This document shows, in pieces, positions 40,327 to 48,772 of a DNA stretch of 64,000 nt. A program made the translations under genes and the position numbers. Source of the DNA: an uncultured Clostridia bacterium (GTDB taxonomy: Bacteria; Bacillota; Clostridia; Christensenellales; Pumilibacteraceae). A model generated the notes under the pieces. The model was not told where the DNA came from, searched no databases, and was given only the letters and a program-made list of their open reading frames with translations. The number at the start of each line of letters is the position of its first letter. The first letter of the stretch is position 1. The DNA lies in the NCBI GenBank assembly GCA_947086925.1, contig CAMUAL010000003.1, positions 15,502 through 79,501 of the forward strand. Direction: 5' to 3'.

Positions 40327-40968
40327 ATGATTACTTATTATATAGGAAATGTTCGCGTAAAGCGCAAAATGTTTCGGGAAAAACGCGAAAATTCCGCAGA
40401 GGCGGATAATCCCGACGTGCTCGCCGACTTTATGTTAAACGGCAAAGTCTGTTTTGTTTTGGGCGATATTCCGTTTTCGGATATGCGCGTCGGCGAATAT
40501 CTTGCTTACGCCCGTGCGCTTAAAACGCGATTGCCGTTGAGTGCGTCGGGAGCGAAAGAACTTTTAAGGCGCGTCGGCGTTAAAATTCCGTTGTGGCGTA
40601 AAATGGCAAAGCTTACCCGATTGCAGTTCAGATTCGTATTGCTTGCCGCCGCGTATAACGACGACACCCGTCAGGTGTGGCTGAATTTAGACGGCATTGC
40701 CTATTCGGCATTTACACGCATTTCCGCCCGCAAAATGCTGAGCGCATTGGAACGCGGATTCGGTGAAGTTCACGTTTCCGTTTCCGATTATAGGTTTATT
40801 CCGCGCAAAGCAAACGCCGTGGCGGTAACAAATTGCGGTACTGCCGTGGGAATCAGCAAATCCGTGTCGCGCAAATACGCGCGTATGCACTTTAACAGGG
40901 AAAAACGAAAATCGAGTTTGGCGCTGTCTACGCTTAACGGAAGAAAAACACTGCTGTGCGATAATTAA
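40327..40968 (+). CDS. Hypothetical protein resembling a degenerate ABC ATPase domain
   Basis: No family is recognised with confidence. The 213 residues contain no Walker A, but the order of elements echoes an ABC nucleotide-binding domain. GDIPFSDMRVGEYLAYARALK resembles the helical start after the Q-loop. LTRLQFRFVLLAAAYNDDTR sits where LSGGQxQRVxLARAL would be. VWLNLDGIAYSAFTR sits where LLLDEPTSALD would be. HVSVSDYRFIPRKANAV resembles the H-loop region. All catalytic residues are missing. The gene has a good GGGAGGA ribosome site and a TATAAT-like box at 40275-40280, so it appears expressed. It could be an inactive regulatory relic; this is inference from pattern only. Confidence 0.5.
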   Translation: MITYYIGNVRVKRKMFREKRENSAEADNPDVLADFMLNGKVCFVLGDIPFSDMRVGEYLAYARALKTRLPLSASGAKELLRRVGVKIPLWRKMAKLTRLQFRFVLLAAAYNDDTRQVWLNLDGIAYSAFTRISARKMLSALERGFGEVHVSVSDYRFIPRKANAVAVTNCGTAVGISKSVSRKYARMHFNREKRKSSLALSTLNGRKTLLCDN

Positions 40969-41091
40969 CGTCACGCGGCTGTTTTAACGCTCGACACGTA
41001 CCGTATTATATCGACAATATATTAACCGCGCCGAAATTCCGTACGCCGCGTATCAATGCACATATCCGCAAATGCGCATACAATGGTATAA

Positions 41092-41625
41092 ATGGACAAA
41101 ATTGCGGAAATAATCATACTCGCCCTGTGCGTAAGCGCCGACGCTCTTGCGTGCGGGTTTTCGGCAGGGACTTCTAAAATAAAAGTGCCGCTTATAAGCT
41201 CTGCGGCGGCGGCTGTTATAAGCGCGGCGTGCATGGCTTTGGGCATGGCGGCGGGCGAAAGCGTGGGAAAACTTCTGCCCGAGACGGTGCAAAGGTACAT
41301 ATCGTTTTCGGTGCTTGCGGTGTTCGGACTTATTAAGATTGCTCCGTTTACCGCCGACCAAACGGATATAAATTCCGACCGCGTGCTTTCTGTGCCCGAG
41401 GGGCTTGCGCTCGGGGCGGCTATTTCGATAGACGGGCTTGCGGCGGGATTCGGTTATGCCGCGCCGTCTTACGCCGTTGCGGCTACGGCGTGTCTTACGT
41501 TTGTATTTACTGCACTTGCGCTGTATGCGGGAGCGAAAGCGGGCGGAGGCGTTAAAAGCGGAAGACTCGGCAATATCGCCGCGGGACTCGCGCTTGTTAT
41601 TTTGGCGGCGGAAAAACTTATCTGA
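41092..41625 (+). CDS. MntP/YtaF-like membrane protein (DUF204 family)
   Basis: This 177-residue protein has six hydrophobic segments in two similar halves. Each half holds an Asp in a small-residue helix: LALCVSADALACGFSAG and LGAAISIDGLAAGFGYA. This is the pattern of MntP manganese exporters and the sporulation protein YtaF. KIKVPLIS after the first segment is closer to YtaF. Metal specificity cannot be assigned. The ATG has no ribosome site and sits directly after TGGTATA, which itself looks like an extended -10 box, so either the mRNA is leaderless or a later start is used. Confidence 0.8.
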   Translation: MDKIAEIIILALCVSADALACGFSAGTSKIKVPLISSAAAAVISAACMALGMAAGESVGKLLPETVQRYISFSVLAVFGLIKIAPFTADQTDINSDRVLSVPEGLALGAAISIDGLAAGFGYAAPSYAVAATACLTFVFTALALYAGAKAGGGVKSGRLGNIAAGLALVILAAEKLI

Positions 41626-41637
41626 GCGTCAAATTCC

Positions 41638-41666
41638 TTTACAAAATAACTTTATGGTGGTACAAT
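41638..41666 (+). promoter_or_regulatory. pta-ackA promoter
   Basis: TTTACA at 41638-41643, a 17-base spacer, and TACAAT at 41661-41666 preceded by TGG. It lies about 40 bases before the pta start. Confidence 0.65.
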
Positions 41667-41703
41667 GGTTATGCAAAAATCACCTAAAAGGGAGAAGGAA
41701 AAG

Positions 41704-42717
41704 ATGTCTAAGATTATGGATTCCATACGGGCGCGTGCGGCTAAACTCGACCGTCATATCGTTTTGCCGGAAGGCAACGACGAGCGCACTATTCGTGCCG
41801 CCGCTCAGATTGTCAATAGCAAAATGGCGCGCATAACCGTGCTCGGCGACGAGTCGGAAATGAAAAAACTCTGTCCCGACGTAAAATTCGGCGGATTCAA
41901 TATAATAAATCCCGCAAAGTCGGACAAACTCGATACATATGCGGAACTGCTGTACGAACTCAGAAAAGCAAAGGGAATGACGCGCGAGGAAGCGCAGAAA
42001 ATCGCCGCCGACCCTCTGTACTTCGGTACTCTGATGCTTAAAGCCGACGATGCCGACGGTATGGTTGCGGGCGCCATAAACTCGACGGGTGCGGTGCTTC
42101 GTCCCGCGCTTCAAATAATCAAAACCGCAAAGGGGATAGGAAGCGCGTCGAGCTGTTTTATTATGGCACTTCCGCCCGAGAATCCCGCCTCTAAGCTTTA
42201 CGGCGAAGACGGCGTTTTGGTGTTCGGCGATTGCGGAGTTATTCCCAATCCCACCGACGACCAACTTGTGGATATTGCATACAGCACCGCGAAAACCGCG
42301 CGCGACGTTTGCGGATTTAACGAGCAACGCGTGGCTCTGCTCAGCTTTTCCACAAAGGGAAGCGCGAAAGACCCGCTTGTCGATAAAGTTACGAGCGCGC
42401 TCGAAAAGATTAAAGCAAAATATCCCGATATGCTTGTAGACGGCGAGCTTCAAGGCGACGCCGCTCTTGTGCCGCGCGTTGCCGAAAAGAAGGTTAAGGG
42501 CGGCAGTAAAGTTGCGGGCAAAGCCAACGTGCTCATTTTCCCCGACCTCAACGCAGGCAATATAGGTTACAAACTCACTCAGTATATGGGCGGCGCGGAG
42601 GCGATAGGTCCGCTCATTCAGGGGCTCGCAAAGCCGGTAAACGACCTCAGCCGCGGCTGTACGGTAGAAGACATTATCTCGGTTGTGGCGGTTGTTATTT
42701 TAAACACCCAAAACTGA
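41704..42717 (+). CDS. pta: Phosphate acetyltransferase
   Basis: This enzyme interconverts acetyl-CoA and acetyl phosphate in the acetate/ATP branch of fermentation. The 337 residues are the short Pta form without the DRTGG domain. Conserved stretches are HIVLPEGNDERTIRAA, AGAINSTGAVLRPALQI, LSFSTKGSAKDP, VDGELQGDAALVPRVA and VLIFPDLNAGNIGYKLTQ. I chose the ATG at 41704, preceded by GGGAGAAGG; the upstream ATG at 41665 overlaps the -10 box. It forms a unit with ackA. Confidence 0.97.
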   Translation: MSKIMDSIRARAAKLDRHIVLPEGNDERTIRAAAQIVNSKMARITVLGDESEMKKLCPDVKFGGFNIINPAKSDKLDTYAELLYELRKAKGMTREEAQKIAADPLYFGTLMLKADDADGMVAGAINSTGAVLRPALQIIKTAKGIGSASSCFIMALPPENPASKLYGEDGVLVFGDCGVIPNPTDDQLVDIAYSTAKTARDVCGFNEQRVALLSFSTKGSAKDPLVDKVTSALEKIKAKYPDMLVDGELQGDAALVPRVAEKKVKGGSKVAGKANVLIFPDLNAGNIGYKLTQYMGGAEAIGPLIQGLAKPVNDLSRGCTVEDIISVVAVVILNTQN

Positions 42718-42775
42718 GTTCGCACCGCATAAGCCAAATAAAAAAAATCGAAAATAAATCAAGGAAGTAATAATA

Positions 42776-43990
42776 ATGAAAATACTTGTTATAAATGCAG
42801 GAAGCAGTTCGCTTAAATACCAGCTTATAGATATGGATACCGAAAAGGTGGTTGCGAAAGGCGTTTGCGAACGCATAGGAATCGACGGAAGCTTGCTTAC
42901 TCATAAAGTTCCGGGGCGCGACGACGTTGTAATCAAGTCGCCAATGCCCGACCATAACGAAGCAATCCGCCTTGTGCTTAACGCGCTTTCCGACCCCAAA
43001 CACGGCGTTGTAAAGAACATGAACGAGATAGGCGCGGTAGGACACCGCATGGTGCACTCCGCCGAGGATTTTACCGAGTCGGTGCTTGTTTCCGATAAGG
43101 TAATGGAAATCTGCAAGTTAAACGGCGAGCTTGCGCCGCTTCATCAGCCCGCTAATATAATAGGCGTAGAGGCTTGCAAAAAGGCAATGCCCAATGTGCC
43201 TATGGCTCTCGTGTTCGATACGGCTTTTCATCACACAATGCCCAAAAAGGCGTATATGTACGGACTTCCGTACGAATACTACACCGATTATAAAGTGCGC
43301 CGCTACGGATTCCACGGAACAAGCCACAAGTTTGTTGCGGCGGAGGCGGCAAAGTATCTCGGTAAAGACCCCAAAGACGTTAAGGTTGTAACCTGTCACC
43401 TCGGCAACGGCTCGTCCATTTCGGCGGTTGACGGCGGCAAGTGCGTTGATACCTCCATGGGCTTTACTCCGCTCGAAGGCGTTCCCATGGGAACCCGTTG
43501 CGGCGATATCGACCCGTCGGTTATCGAATACATAATGGGCAAAACGGGCATGAATGTTCACGAGGCACTTAACGTATGCAATAAAAAGTCGGGCATGCAG
43601 GGGCTCAGCGGCGTGAGCAGCGACTTCCGCGATTTGACGGCGGCGGCAGACGCGGGCAACGAACGTGCAATTCTCGCGCTCGACGTGTTCGGCTATACCG
43701 TTAAACGCTACGTAGGCGCATACATTGCCGCAATGAACGGCATAGACGCGCTCGTGTTTACCGCAGGCGTGGGCGAGCATACCCCCGAGGTGCGTTCGCG
43801 CGTGGCGGGTAATATGGATTACCTCGGCATAAAGATTGACGAAAAGAAGAATTACGAAAGTATCCGCGGCGAAGTGCGCGATATTTCCGCACCCGATTCC
43901 CGTGTTAAAGTGCTTATTATTCCCACAAACGAAGAGCTTGTAATAGCGCGCGAAACAAAAGAACTCGTAGAGGGCAAAAAACACAAATAA
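42776..43990 (+). CDS. ackA: Acetate kinase
   Basis: AckA makes ATP from acetyl phosphate and ADP. The 404 residues carry VINAGSSSLKYQLIDM at the start, FDTAFHHTMP, YGFHGTSHKFVA, TCHLGNGSSISAVDGGKCVD and FTAGVGEHTPEVR. These are the acetokinase signatures and include the catalytic His and Arg regions. AAGGAAG precedes the ATG. Such kinases can also accept propionyl phosphate. Since the microcompartment locus 2 kb downstream has no acyl kinase, this one may serve it (inference). Confidence 0.98.
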   Translation: MKILVINAGSSSLKYQLIDMDTEKVVAKGVCERIGIDGSLLTHKVPGRDDVVIKSPMPDHNEAIRLVLNALSDPKHGVVKNMNEIGAVGHRMVHSAEDFTESVLVSDKVMEICKLNGELAPLHQPANIIGVEACKKAMPNVPMALVFDTAFHHTMPKKAYMYGLPYEYYTDYKVRRYGFHGTSHKFVAAEAAKYLGKDPKDVKVVTCHLGNGSSISAVDGGKCVDTSMGFTPLEGVPMGTRCGDIDPSVIEYIMGKTGMNVHEALNVCNKKSGMQGLSGVSSDFRDLTAAADAGNERAILALDVFGYTVKRYVGAYIAAMNGIDALVFTAGVGEHTPEVRSRVAGNMDYLGIKIDEKKNYESIRGEVRDISAPDSRVKVLIIPTNEELVIARETKELVEGKKHK

Positions 43991-44009
43991 TCTTTTCGGG
44001 TAGCTGATT

Positions 44010-44837
44010 ATGAAACCTAAAATAGCGGCAGTAGTGCTTATTTCGTGGATTGTTTTAAGTTTGGCTGTGCTTATCGGCGGTATTGTTATCGGCGAGTACG
44101 TTATGATGATAACTGGCATCGTGTTGTTGTTCGGCGGCGGATTTTTGGTTGCCGTAATAATGGTTATTGCGCTGTTTGTTCAGGCAAAGCATGAACTCGA
44201 CGCCGAACAAGATATGCGCAAAGCCGAACAGGAATCGTTAAGGCGAATAAATTCCACTTACCGAGCAGAGAACCGCAACGAAAACGCAAAGCGTATGTTT
44301 AAGCAAATGATTCTTTCATGGCGTGCGTCGGGCGGCAAAGAAAAAGTATTGGGCTGTTTGTTCTTGTTCACCTTTATAGCGTGTTGCGCTATGTTCGTAG
44401 TGTTTGCGTGGTTCGGAAAGCCCGTGTACGGCATAATAGCATGGGGCGTAGGCGTGGGCATGATTATAATCGCGTTCATCGTCGTGAAAATAAAGGAACA
44501 CGTTTCGCTTTCGGTTAAAGACATAAAGCCGCGTAAAGACGGCAAGCCGAGTAAAGCCGCTCACGACCCTACGGCAAAATTCATGAAAGCGCCCGTTAAG
44601 CATTGTGTGTTGAGCAGTCAGAGCGGACCTTCTACCAACCGAAGCTCGTATGTGTCGAATGTAACGTACAAAGTGACTTTGGAAATAGACGGCAACGACG
44701 TTACGTGTTACAGTCACGAATTTTTCAACGAGGGCGATTCGGTGAACGTGTTTTCATGGAAGAACGGCAAGCGCGTGCTTATTTTATGCCGAGTGGAAAA
44801 CAACGAAAACAGCGATTCGGAAAGCAAAGAAAAGTAA
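44010..44837 (+). CDS. Membrane protein of unknown function (paralogue 1)
   Basis: No family is recognised. The 275 residues have two hydrophobic segments at the N-terminus (about 5-60), a charged stretch with RINSTYRAENRNENAKRM, two more segments (about 113-165), and a cytoplasmic C-terminal beta-rich domain with TYKVTLEIDGNDVTCYSHEF followed by NEGDSVNVFSWKNGKR. It shares this whole layout with the next gene, whose start overlaps its stop. The C-terminal half resembles small OB- or NfeD-like beta domains only loosely. It is probably co-transcribed with ackA (19-base gap). Confidence 0.65.
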   Translation: MKPKIAAVVLISWIVLSLAVLIGGIVIGEYVMMITGIVLLFGGGFLVAVIMVIALFVQAKHELDAEQDMRKAEQESLRRINSTYRAENRNENAKRMFKQMILSWRASGGKEKVLGCLFLFTFIACCAMFVVFAWFGKPVYGIIAWGVGVGMIIIAFIVVKIKEHVSLSVKDIKPRKDGKPSKAAHDPTAKFMKAPVKHCVLSSQSGPSTNRSSYVSNVTYKVTLEIDGNDVTCYSHEFFNEGDSVNVFSWKNGKRVLILCRVENNENSDSESKEK

Positions 44838-45898
44838 TGTATATGAAAAAATACAGAATAATCGCAATATTGTTTTTTATTGTTTGCATTGCCGTAATTA
44901 TAATCGGAGCTGTACTTCATAAAGGTTGGCTGAGTTTAGCGGGAATAATTACTTTGTTCGGAGTCAGTTTTTCTACTGCCGTTATAGCAAGCATAGTCGT
45001 TGTTGTCAAGGCGGTTAAAGGCGTTAAAGCCGAAGATAACGAGGCGATTTCCGACGACGCGCTTTCGGACGAAAACGACGGCGACGACGACAACGAAGAA
45101 TTTGTTTTCGACGAGCAAAGCGAAAAAAACGTAATCACAGAACGCGACCTTGAACAAGCAAGGATAGAGCGCATAAACTCGACTGCTCACACCGAAAACC
45201 GGATTGCCCGCGCCGAGTATATGATGTCGCATACTGGTAAAACCGCAAAATCGAGTACGAAAAAAGAAAAGACGCTCGGTACGGTGTTTTTAATCGTTTT
45301 GCTTGCGCTTATGTTCGGCGGCATAGTACTTATTGCGGTAGGGTGGCAAATTGCGGGCTTAATTTGTGTGGGCGGATTTGCGGCGGTTATTATTATTGCC
45401 ATAATCATAACGGTCATAAAGCAAAAACTTGCAATGTCGATTAAGCGATTCGACGAAAGCAATCCGCAAAAGGGCATGGTGATTTCGTGTACGGTTTCGA
45501 GCCAAACGACAAACGGCTCGAAGTATTACGAGCGCGTCATTTCCACCACGTACAAACTTAAAATAGACGTAAACGGTACGGTGTGCAGTTCGTACTGCAA
45601 AACTTTTTACTCTGCGGGCGATATTATCACGGTTTTGCCGAGTAAAAAAGGCAATGACAGCGTATACGTTGTCGAAGAATTATCCGAGCAAAGCGAGTAC
45701 GACGAAACCGATATGCTCGATGAAATTCCGGATAACGTATCGGATAACGTATCCGAAGAAGAAATTTCCGATAAATCCGAAGCTACGGAGGCGGCTGTCA
45801 CGGCGGACGAGGTTAGTTTCGACAGCGGAGAATCCGCAGTTTCGAATCGGGATTCAGCTCAAAAGCCGTCCGTTCGCAAGCCTCGGAAGCTCGGCTGA
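44837..45898 (+). CDS. Membrane protein of unknown function (paralogue 2)
   Basis: This 353-residue homologue of the preceding protein has two N-terminal hydrophobic segments, then an acidic insert (ENDGDDDNEEFVFDEQSEKN), RINSTAHTENRIARAEYM, two more membrane segments, and the same beta domain (TYKLKIDVNGTVCSSYCKTF then AGDIITVLPSKKG). A Ser/Glu-rich acidic tail ends it. The ATG at 44837 overlaps the previous stop; another ATG six bases later is equally possible. A longer frame reaching back to 44603 lies in the other gene and is rejected. The pair looks like a tandem duplication. Confidence 0.65.
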   Translation: MYMKKYRIIAILFFIVCIAVIIIGAVLHKGWLSLAGIITLFGVSFSTAVIASIVVVVKAVKGVKAEDNEAISDDALSDENDGDDDNEEFVFDEQSEKNVITERDLEQARIERINSTAHTENRIARAEYMMSHTGKTAKSSTKKEKTLGTVFLIVLLALMFGGIVLIAVGWQIAGLICVGGFAAVIIIAIIITVIKQKLAMSIKRFDESNPQKGMVISCTVSSQTTNGSKYYERVISTTYKLKIDVNGTVCSSYCKTFYSAGDIITVLPSKKGNDSVYVVEELSEQSEYDETDMLDEIPDNVSDNVSEEEISDKSEATEAAVTADEVSFDSGESAVSNRDSAQKPSVRKPRKLG

Positions 45899-45943
45899 CC
45901 TAAACGCGACGAAAAACAGTATTATAAATCTTACATTAAATAT

Positions 45944-45986
45944 AAAACCACAAGAGTCAAACATTTACTTTTGTGGTTTTTATTTG
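45944..45986 (+). terminator. Terminator-like inverted repeat before the microcompartment promoter
   Basis: AAAACCACAA (45944-45953) and TTGTGGTTTT (45971-45980) are exact inverted repeats followed by TATTTGTTTTT. It may terminate the upstream paralogue unit. Its arms also carry the ACCACA/TGTGGT core that recurs in the two promoters of the microcompartment locus, so it may double as an operator. Confidence 0.5.
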
Positions 45987-45994
45987 TTTTTCTG

Positions 45995-46023
45995 TTGACA
46001 TGTGTGGTTTTGTGTGGTATACT
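45995..46023 (+). promoter_or_regulatory. Promoter of the glycyl radical enzyme gene
   Basis: TTGACA at 45995-46000, a 17-base spacer, and TATACT at 46018-46023 with TGG before it (extended -10). It is 35 bases upstream of the ATG and near consensus, so it is likely held off by a repressor. Confidence 0.8.
46001..46020. promoter_or_regulatory. Putative operator: tandem TGTGTGGT repeats inside the promoter spacer
   Basis: TGTGTGGTTT and TGTGTGGTAT lie end to end between the -35 and -10 boxes. The reverse complement (AAAACCACACA) is present again at 50064-50074 in front of the aldolase gene. Placement within the spacer fits a repressor site, most simply for the DeoR-family protein encoded at the end of the locus (inference). 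Confidence 0.5.
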
Positions 46024-46057
46024 TACCGTGTAAATATAGAAGAAAGGGGTATATAAT

Positions 46058-48580
46058 ATGAAATTCGAGATTGCCGAGTGTGAAAAGACGCCGCGCATAA
46101 CAAAGCTTGTTTCCGACCTTTTTGAAAAGATGCCGCAGATAGAGCATTACCGCGCGGTTCTTTACACCGATTCGTTTAAGTCTACCGAGGGAGAACCGAT
46201 AGTCTTGCGTAAGGCAAAGGCTTTTTACAACGTGTGCCGAAATATACCTATGGTAATACGTCCGCTCGAACTCATAGTCGGCGCAAATTCGGTAAGTCCG
46301 CGTTCGTGCCCGACTTTCCCCGAATTTTCGTTCGAGTGGTTAGAGAGCGAATTCGATACGGTTGCCACCCGTGCCGCCGACCCGTTCGAAATATCGGAAG
46401 AAAGTAAATCGGCACTCAGAGAAGTGCATAAATATTGGCGCGGTAAAACAACGAGCGAGCTTGCTACGTCGTACATGGCACCCGAGGCGCGTGCGGCGTT
46501 TGCGCACAACATGTTCACCCCCGGCAACTATTTTTATAACGGCGTAGGGCATGTAACCGTTCAGTACGACACCGTTATAAACAAAGGACTCGATTACGTA
46601 ATCGAGCGCGCCGCATCCGAACTCGAAAACGCAAAAGTTTCCGACGCCGATTATGCGCGCCGTTCGGCATTTTTAAAAGCCGTTATCGTAGCGTGCGAGG
46701 CGGTTAAAATTTACGCAAAGCGTTACTCCGAGCTTGCCGAGAGCATGGCAAAAACCGAAAATGACTCCGCGCGCCGAGCCGAGCTTACTGCGATAGCGGC
46801 AAACTGCGCCCGCGTTCCCGCAAAACCCGCCCGTAACTTTTACGAGGCGTGTCAGTCGTTTTGGTTTGTTCAGCAACTTTTGCAACTCGAATCGAGCGGT
46901 CACAGCATAAGTCCCGGCAGATTCGACCAATACATGTACCCTTATTACGCCGCCGATATTAAAGCGGGCAAAATAACGCGAGATTTTGCGCAGGAACTTA
47001 TCGACTGCATTTTCGTAAAGCTCAACGACCTCAACAAGGTGCGCGACGCGGCTTCCGCCGAGGGCTTTGCGGGTTACAGTCTGTTTCAAAATATGATAGT
47101 AGGCGGTCAGAACGCCGACGGAGTAGACGTAACCAACGATTTGTCGGTTATGTGCATAGTCGCAAGTAAGCATGTAATGCTTCCTCAGCCGTCGCTGTCG
47201 ATTCGCGTGTGGAACGGCAGTCCGCACGAGCTGCTCATAAAAGCCGCCGAGCTTACACGCACCGGCGTGGGACTTCCCGCATACTACAACGACGAAGTTA
47301 TAATTCCCGCATTGCTTAACCGCGGACTCAGCATGGAAGACGCACGCAATTATAATATAATAGGTTGCGTAGAACCTCAGTGTCCCGGCAAAACCGACGG
47401 TTGGCACGACGCTGCGTTTTTCAATATGTGCCGTCCGCTCGAAATGGTGTTCTCGCGCGGTATAGACAAGGGCGAACGCGTGGGACTCGATACGGGCGAC
47501 GTAAATTCGTTTGACACTTACGAAAAATTCCGCGACGCTTACGTTAAGCAGATAAATTACGCAATCGAGCTTTTGGTTAATGCCGATAACGCAATCGATT
47601 ACGCGCACATGGAACGTGCGCCGCTTGCCTTTGAAAGCTGTTTGGTAGACGATTGCATTGCACGCGGCAAAAGCGTGCAGGAGGGTGGCGCGATTTACAA
47701 CTTTACGGGTCCGCAGGGATTCGGCGTTGCCAACATGGGCGACTCGCTGTACGCCGTAAAAACTCTCGTGTACGAGCAAAAGAAATTTACTTTGGAAGAA
47801 CTTAAACGCGCGCTTTACTATAATTTCGGCAAAATAACCGAGGAACGCGCCGCCGACATAACCGCCGACATAGTGCGGGCAATGCAAGCCGAGGGCAAAA
47901 AAGTTTCGCAAAAAGAAATCCCCGCAATACTCGGCAGCGTTCTCAATTCTCTGACCGACGCCGAAAAGAACCGTTATGCCGAAATCAAAAGCTTTATAGA
48001 CGGAGTAACGCACTTCGGCAACGACGACGACTTAGCCGACGAATTTGCGCGAGAGGCGGCGTATATGTATACAAAGCCGCTCGAAACTTTCAAGAATCCG
48101 CGCGGCGGCATGTTTCAGGCGGGACTTTATCCGGTTTCGGCAAATGTGCCTTTGGGAGCGCAGACGGGTGCGACGCCCGACGGCAGATATGCTTACACTC
48201 CCGTTGCCGACGGTGTTAGCCCTACGGCGGGACGCGACGTGTGCGGTCCTACCGCAACCGCAAACTCTGTAAGTAAGCTCGACCATTACATTGCAAGCAA
48301 CGGCACGCTTTTCAATCAGAAATTTCACCCGTCCGCACTTGCGGGGCGGGAAGGACTCGAAAAGTTCGTCGCGCTTATTCGCACTTACTTCGACCAAAAG
48401 GGAAGCCACATGCAATTTAATGTTGTAAGCCGCGAAACTCTGTTAGACGCGCAAAAGCACCCCGAAAACTACAAACACCTTGTTGTGCGCGTAGCCGGTT
48501 ACAGCGCATTGTTTACAACGCTTTCGCGCTCGTTGCAAGATGATATTATTAACCGCACCGAGCAAGCTTGGGGAGCATAG
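46058..48580 (+). CDS. Glycyl radical enzyme, B12-independent propanediol/glycerol dehydratase type
   Basis: This is the signature enzyme of the microcompartment; it likely dehydrates (S)-1,2-propanediol to propionaldehyde. The 840 residues contain the thiyl-radical Cys437 and base Glu439 in IIGCVEPQCPGKTDGWHDAA, a sequence typical of glycerol and propanediol dehydratases. Choline lyases and pyruvate formate-lyases differ here. Substrate-contact residues His282-Ser283 (SSGHSISPGRFDQYM) and FYNGVGHVTVQYD are also present. The radical glycine is G814 in RVAGYSALF. Nearby aldolase and shell genes point to propanediol from fucose or rhamnose. No separate N-terminal encapsulation helix is obvious: the conserved start RITKLVSDLFEKMPQ begins at about residue 13. 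GAAAGGGG precedes the ATG. Confidence 0.92.
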   Translation: MKFEIAECEKTPRITKLVSDLFEKMPQIEHYRAVLYTDSFKSTEGEPIVLRKAKAFYNVCRNIPMVIRPLELIVGANSVSPRSCPTFPEFSFEWLESEFDTVATRAADPFEISEESKSALREVHKYWRGKTTSELATSYMAPEARAAFAHNMFTPGNYFYNGVGHVTVQYDTVINKGLDYVIERAASELENAKVSDADYARRSAFLKAVIVACEAVKIYAKRYSELAESMAKTENDSARRAELTAIAANCARVPAKPARNFYEACQSFWFVQQLLQLESSGHSISPGRFDQYMYPYYAADIKAGKITRDFAQELIDCIFVKLNDLNKVRDAASAEGFAGYSLFQNMIVGGQNADGVDVTNDLSVMCIVASKHVMLPQPSLSIRVWNGSPHELLIKAAELTRTGVGLPAYYNDEVIIPALLNRGLSMEDARNYNIIGCVEPQCPGKTDGWHDAAFFNMCRPLEMVFSRGIDKGERVGLDTGDVNSFDTYEKFRDAYVKQINYAIELLVNADNAIDYAHMERAPLAFESCLVDDCIARGKSVQEGGAIYNFTGPQGFGVANMGDSLYAVKTLVYEQKKFTLEELKRALYYNFGKITEERAADITADIVRAMQAEGKKVSQKEIPAILGSVLNSLTDAEKNRYAEIKSFIDGVTHFGNDDDLADEFAREAAYMYTKPLETFKNPRGGMFQAGLYPVSANVPLGAQTGATPDGRYAYTPVADGVSPTAGRDVCGPTATANSVSKLDHYIASNGTLFNQKFHPSALAGREGLEKFVALIRTYFDQKGSHMQFNVVSRETLLDAQKHPENYKHLVVRVAGYSALFTTLSRSLQDDIINRTEQAWGA

Positions 48581-48687
48581 TAGGCGACGTATAACGGCAT
48601 GTTTTTCAGCTACGCTTGTTGCGCATATCTGCAACTCTTGCCGTCAAGACAACGCACCGTTCTCCGCCGCCTTGGGTTTGGCTTTAT

Positions 48688-48716
48688 TGTCATTCCGAGC
48701 GAAGCCGAGGAATCTT
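48688..48716. repeat. Dispersed-repeat-like sequence (TGTCATTCCGAGCGAAGC type)
   Basis: The sequence TGTCATTCCGAGCGAAGCCG followed by AGGAATCT closely resembles short intergenic repeats found in many copies in Bacillota genomes. It sits in the 192-base gap between the dehydratase and its activase. The rest of that gap shows no credible gene. Confidence 0.4.
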
Positions 48717-48772
48717 ATCGGTAAAAAAAGGGTGGGACAATAAAAAATCACCATTCATGGAAAAAGTAAATT

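Noticed and set aside
41665..41703. Longer frame for pta
   Set aside because: The start overlaps the -10 box; 41704 follows GGGAGAAGG and matches Pta N-termini.
44603..44836. Longer frame for the second tandem membrane protein
   Set aside because: The extra 78 residues are an out-of-frame read of the preceding gene; a start overlapping that gene's stop fits better.
46673..48013. 446-codon open frame antisense to the glycyl radical enzyme
   Set aside because: The same type of shadow frame: no ribosome site or recognisable domain, and the plus-strand enzyme is unambiguous.
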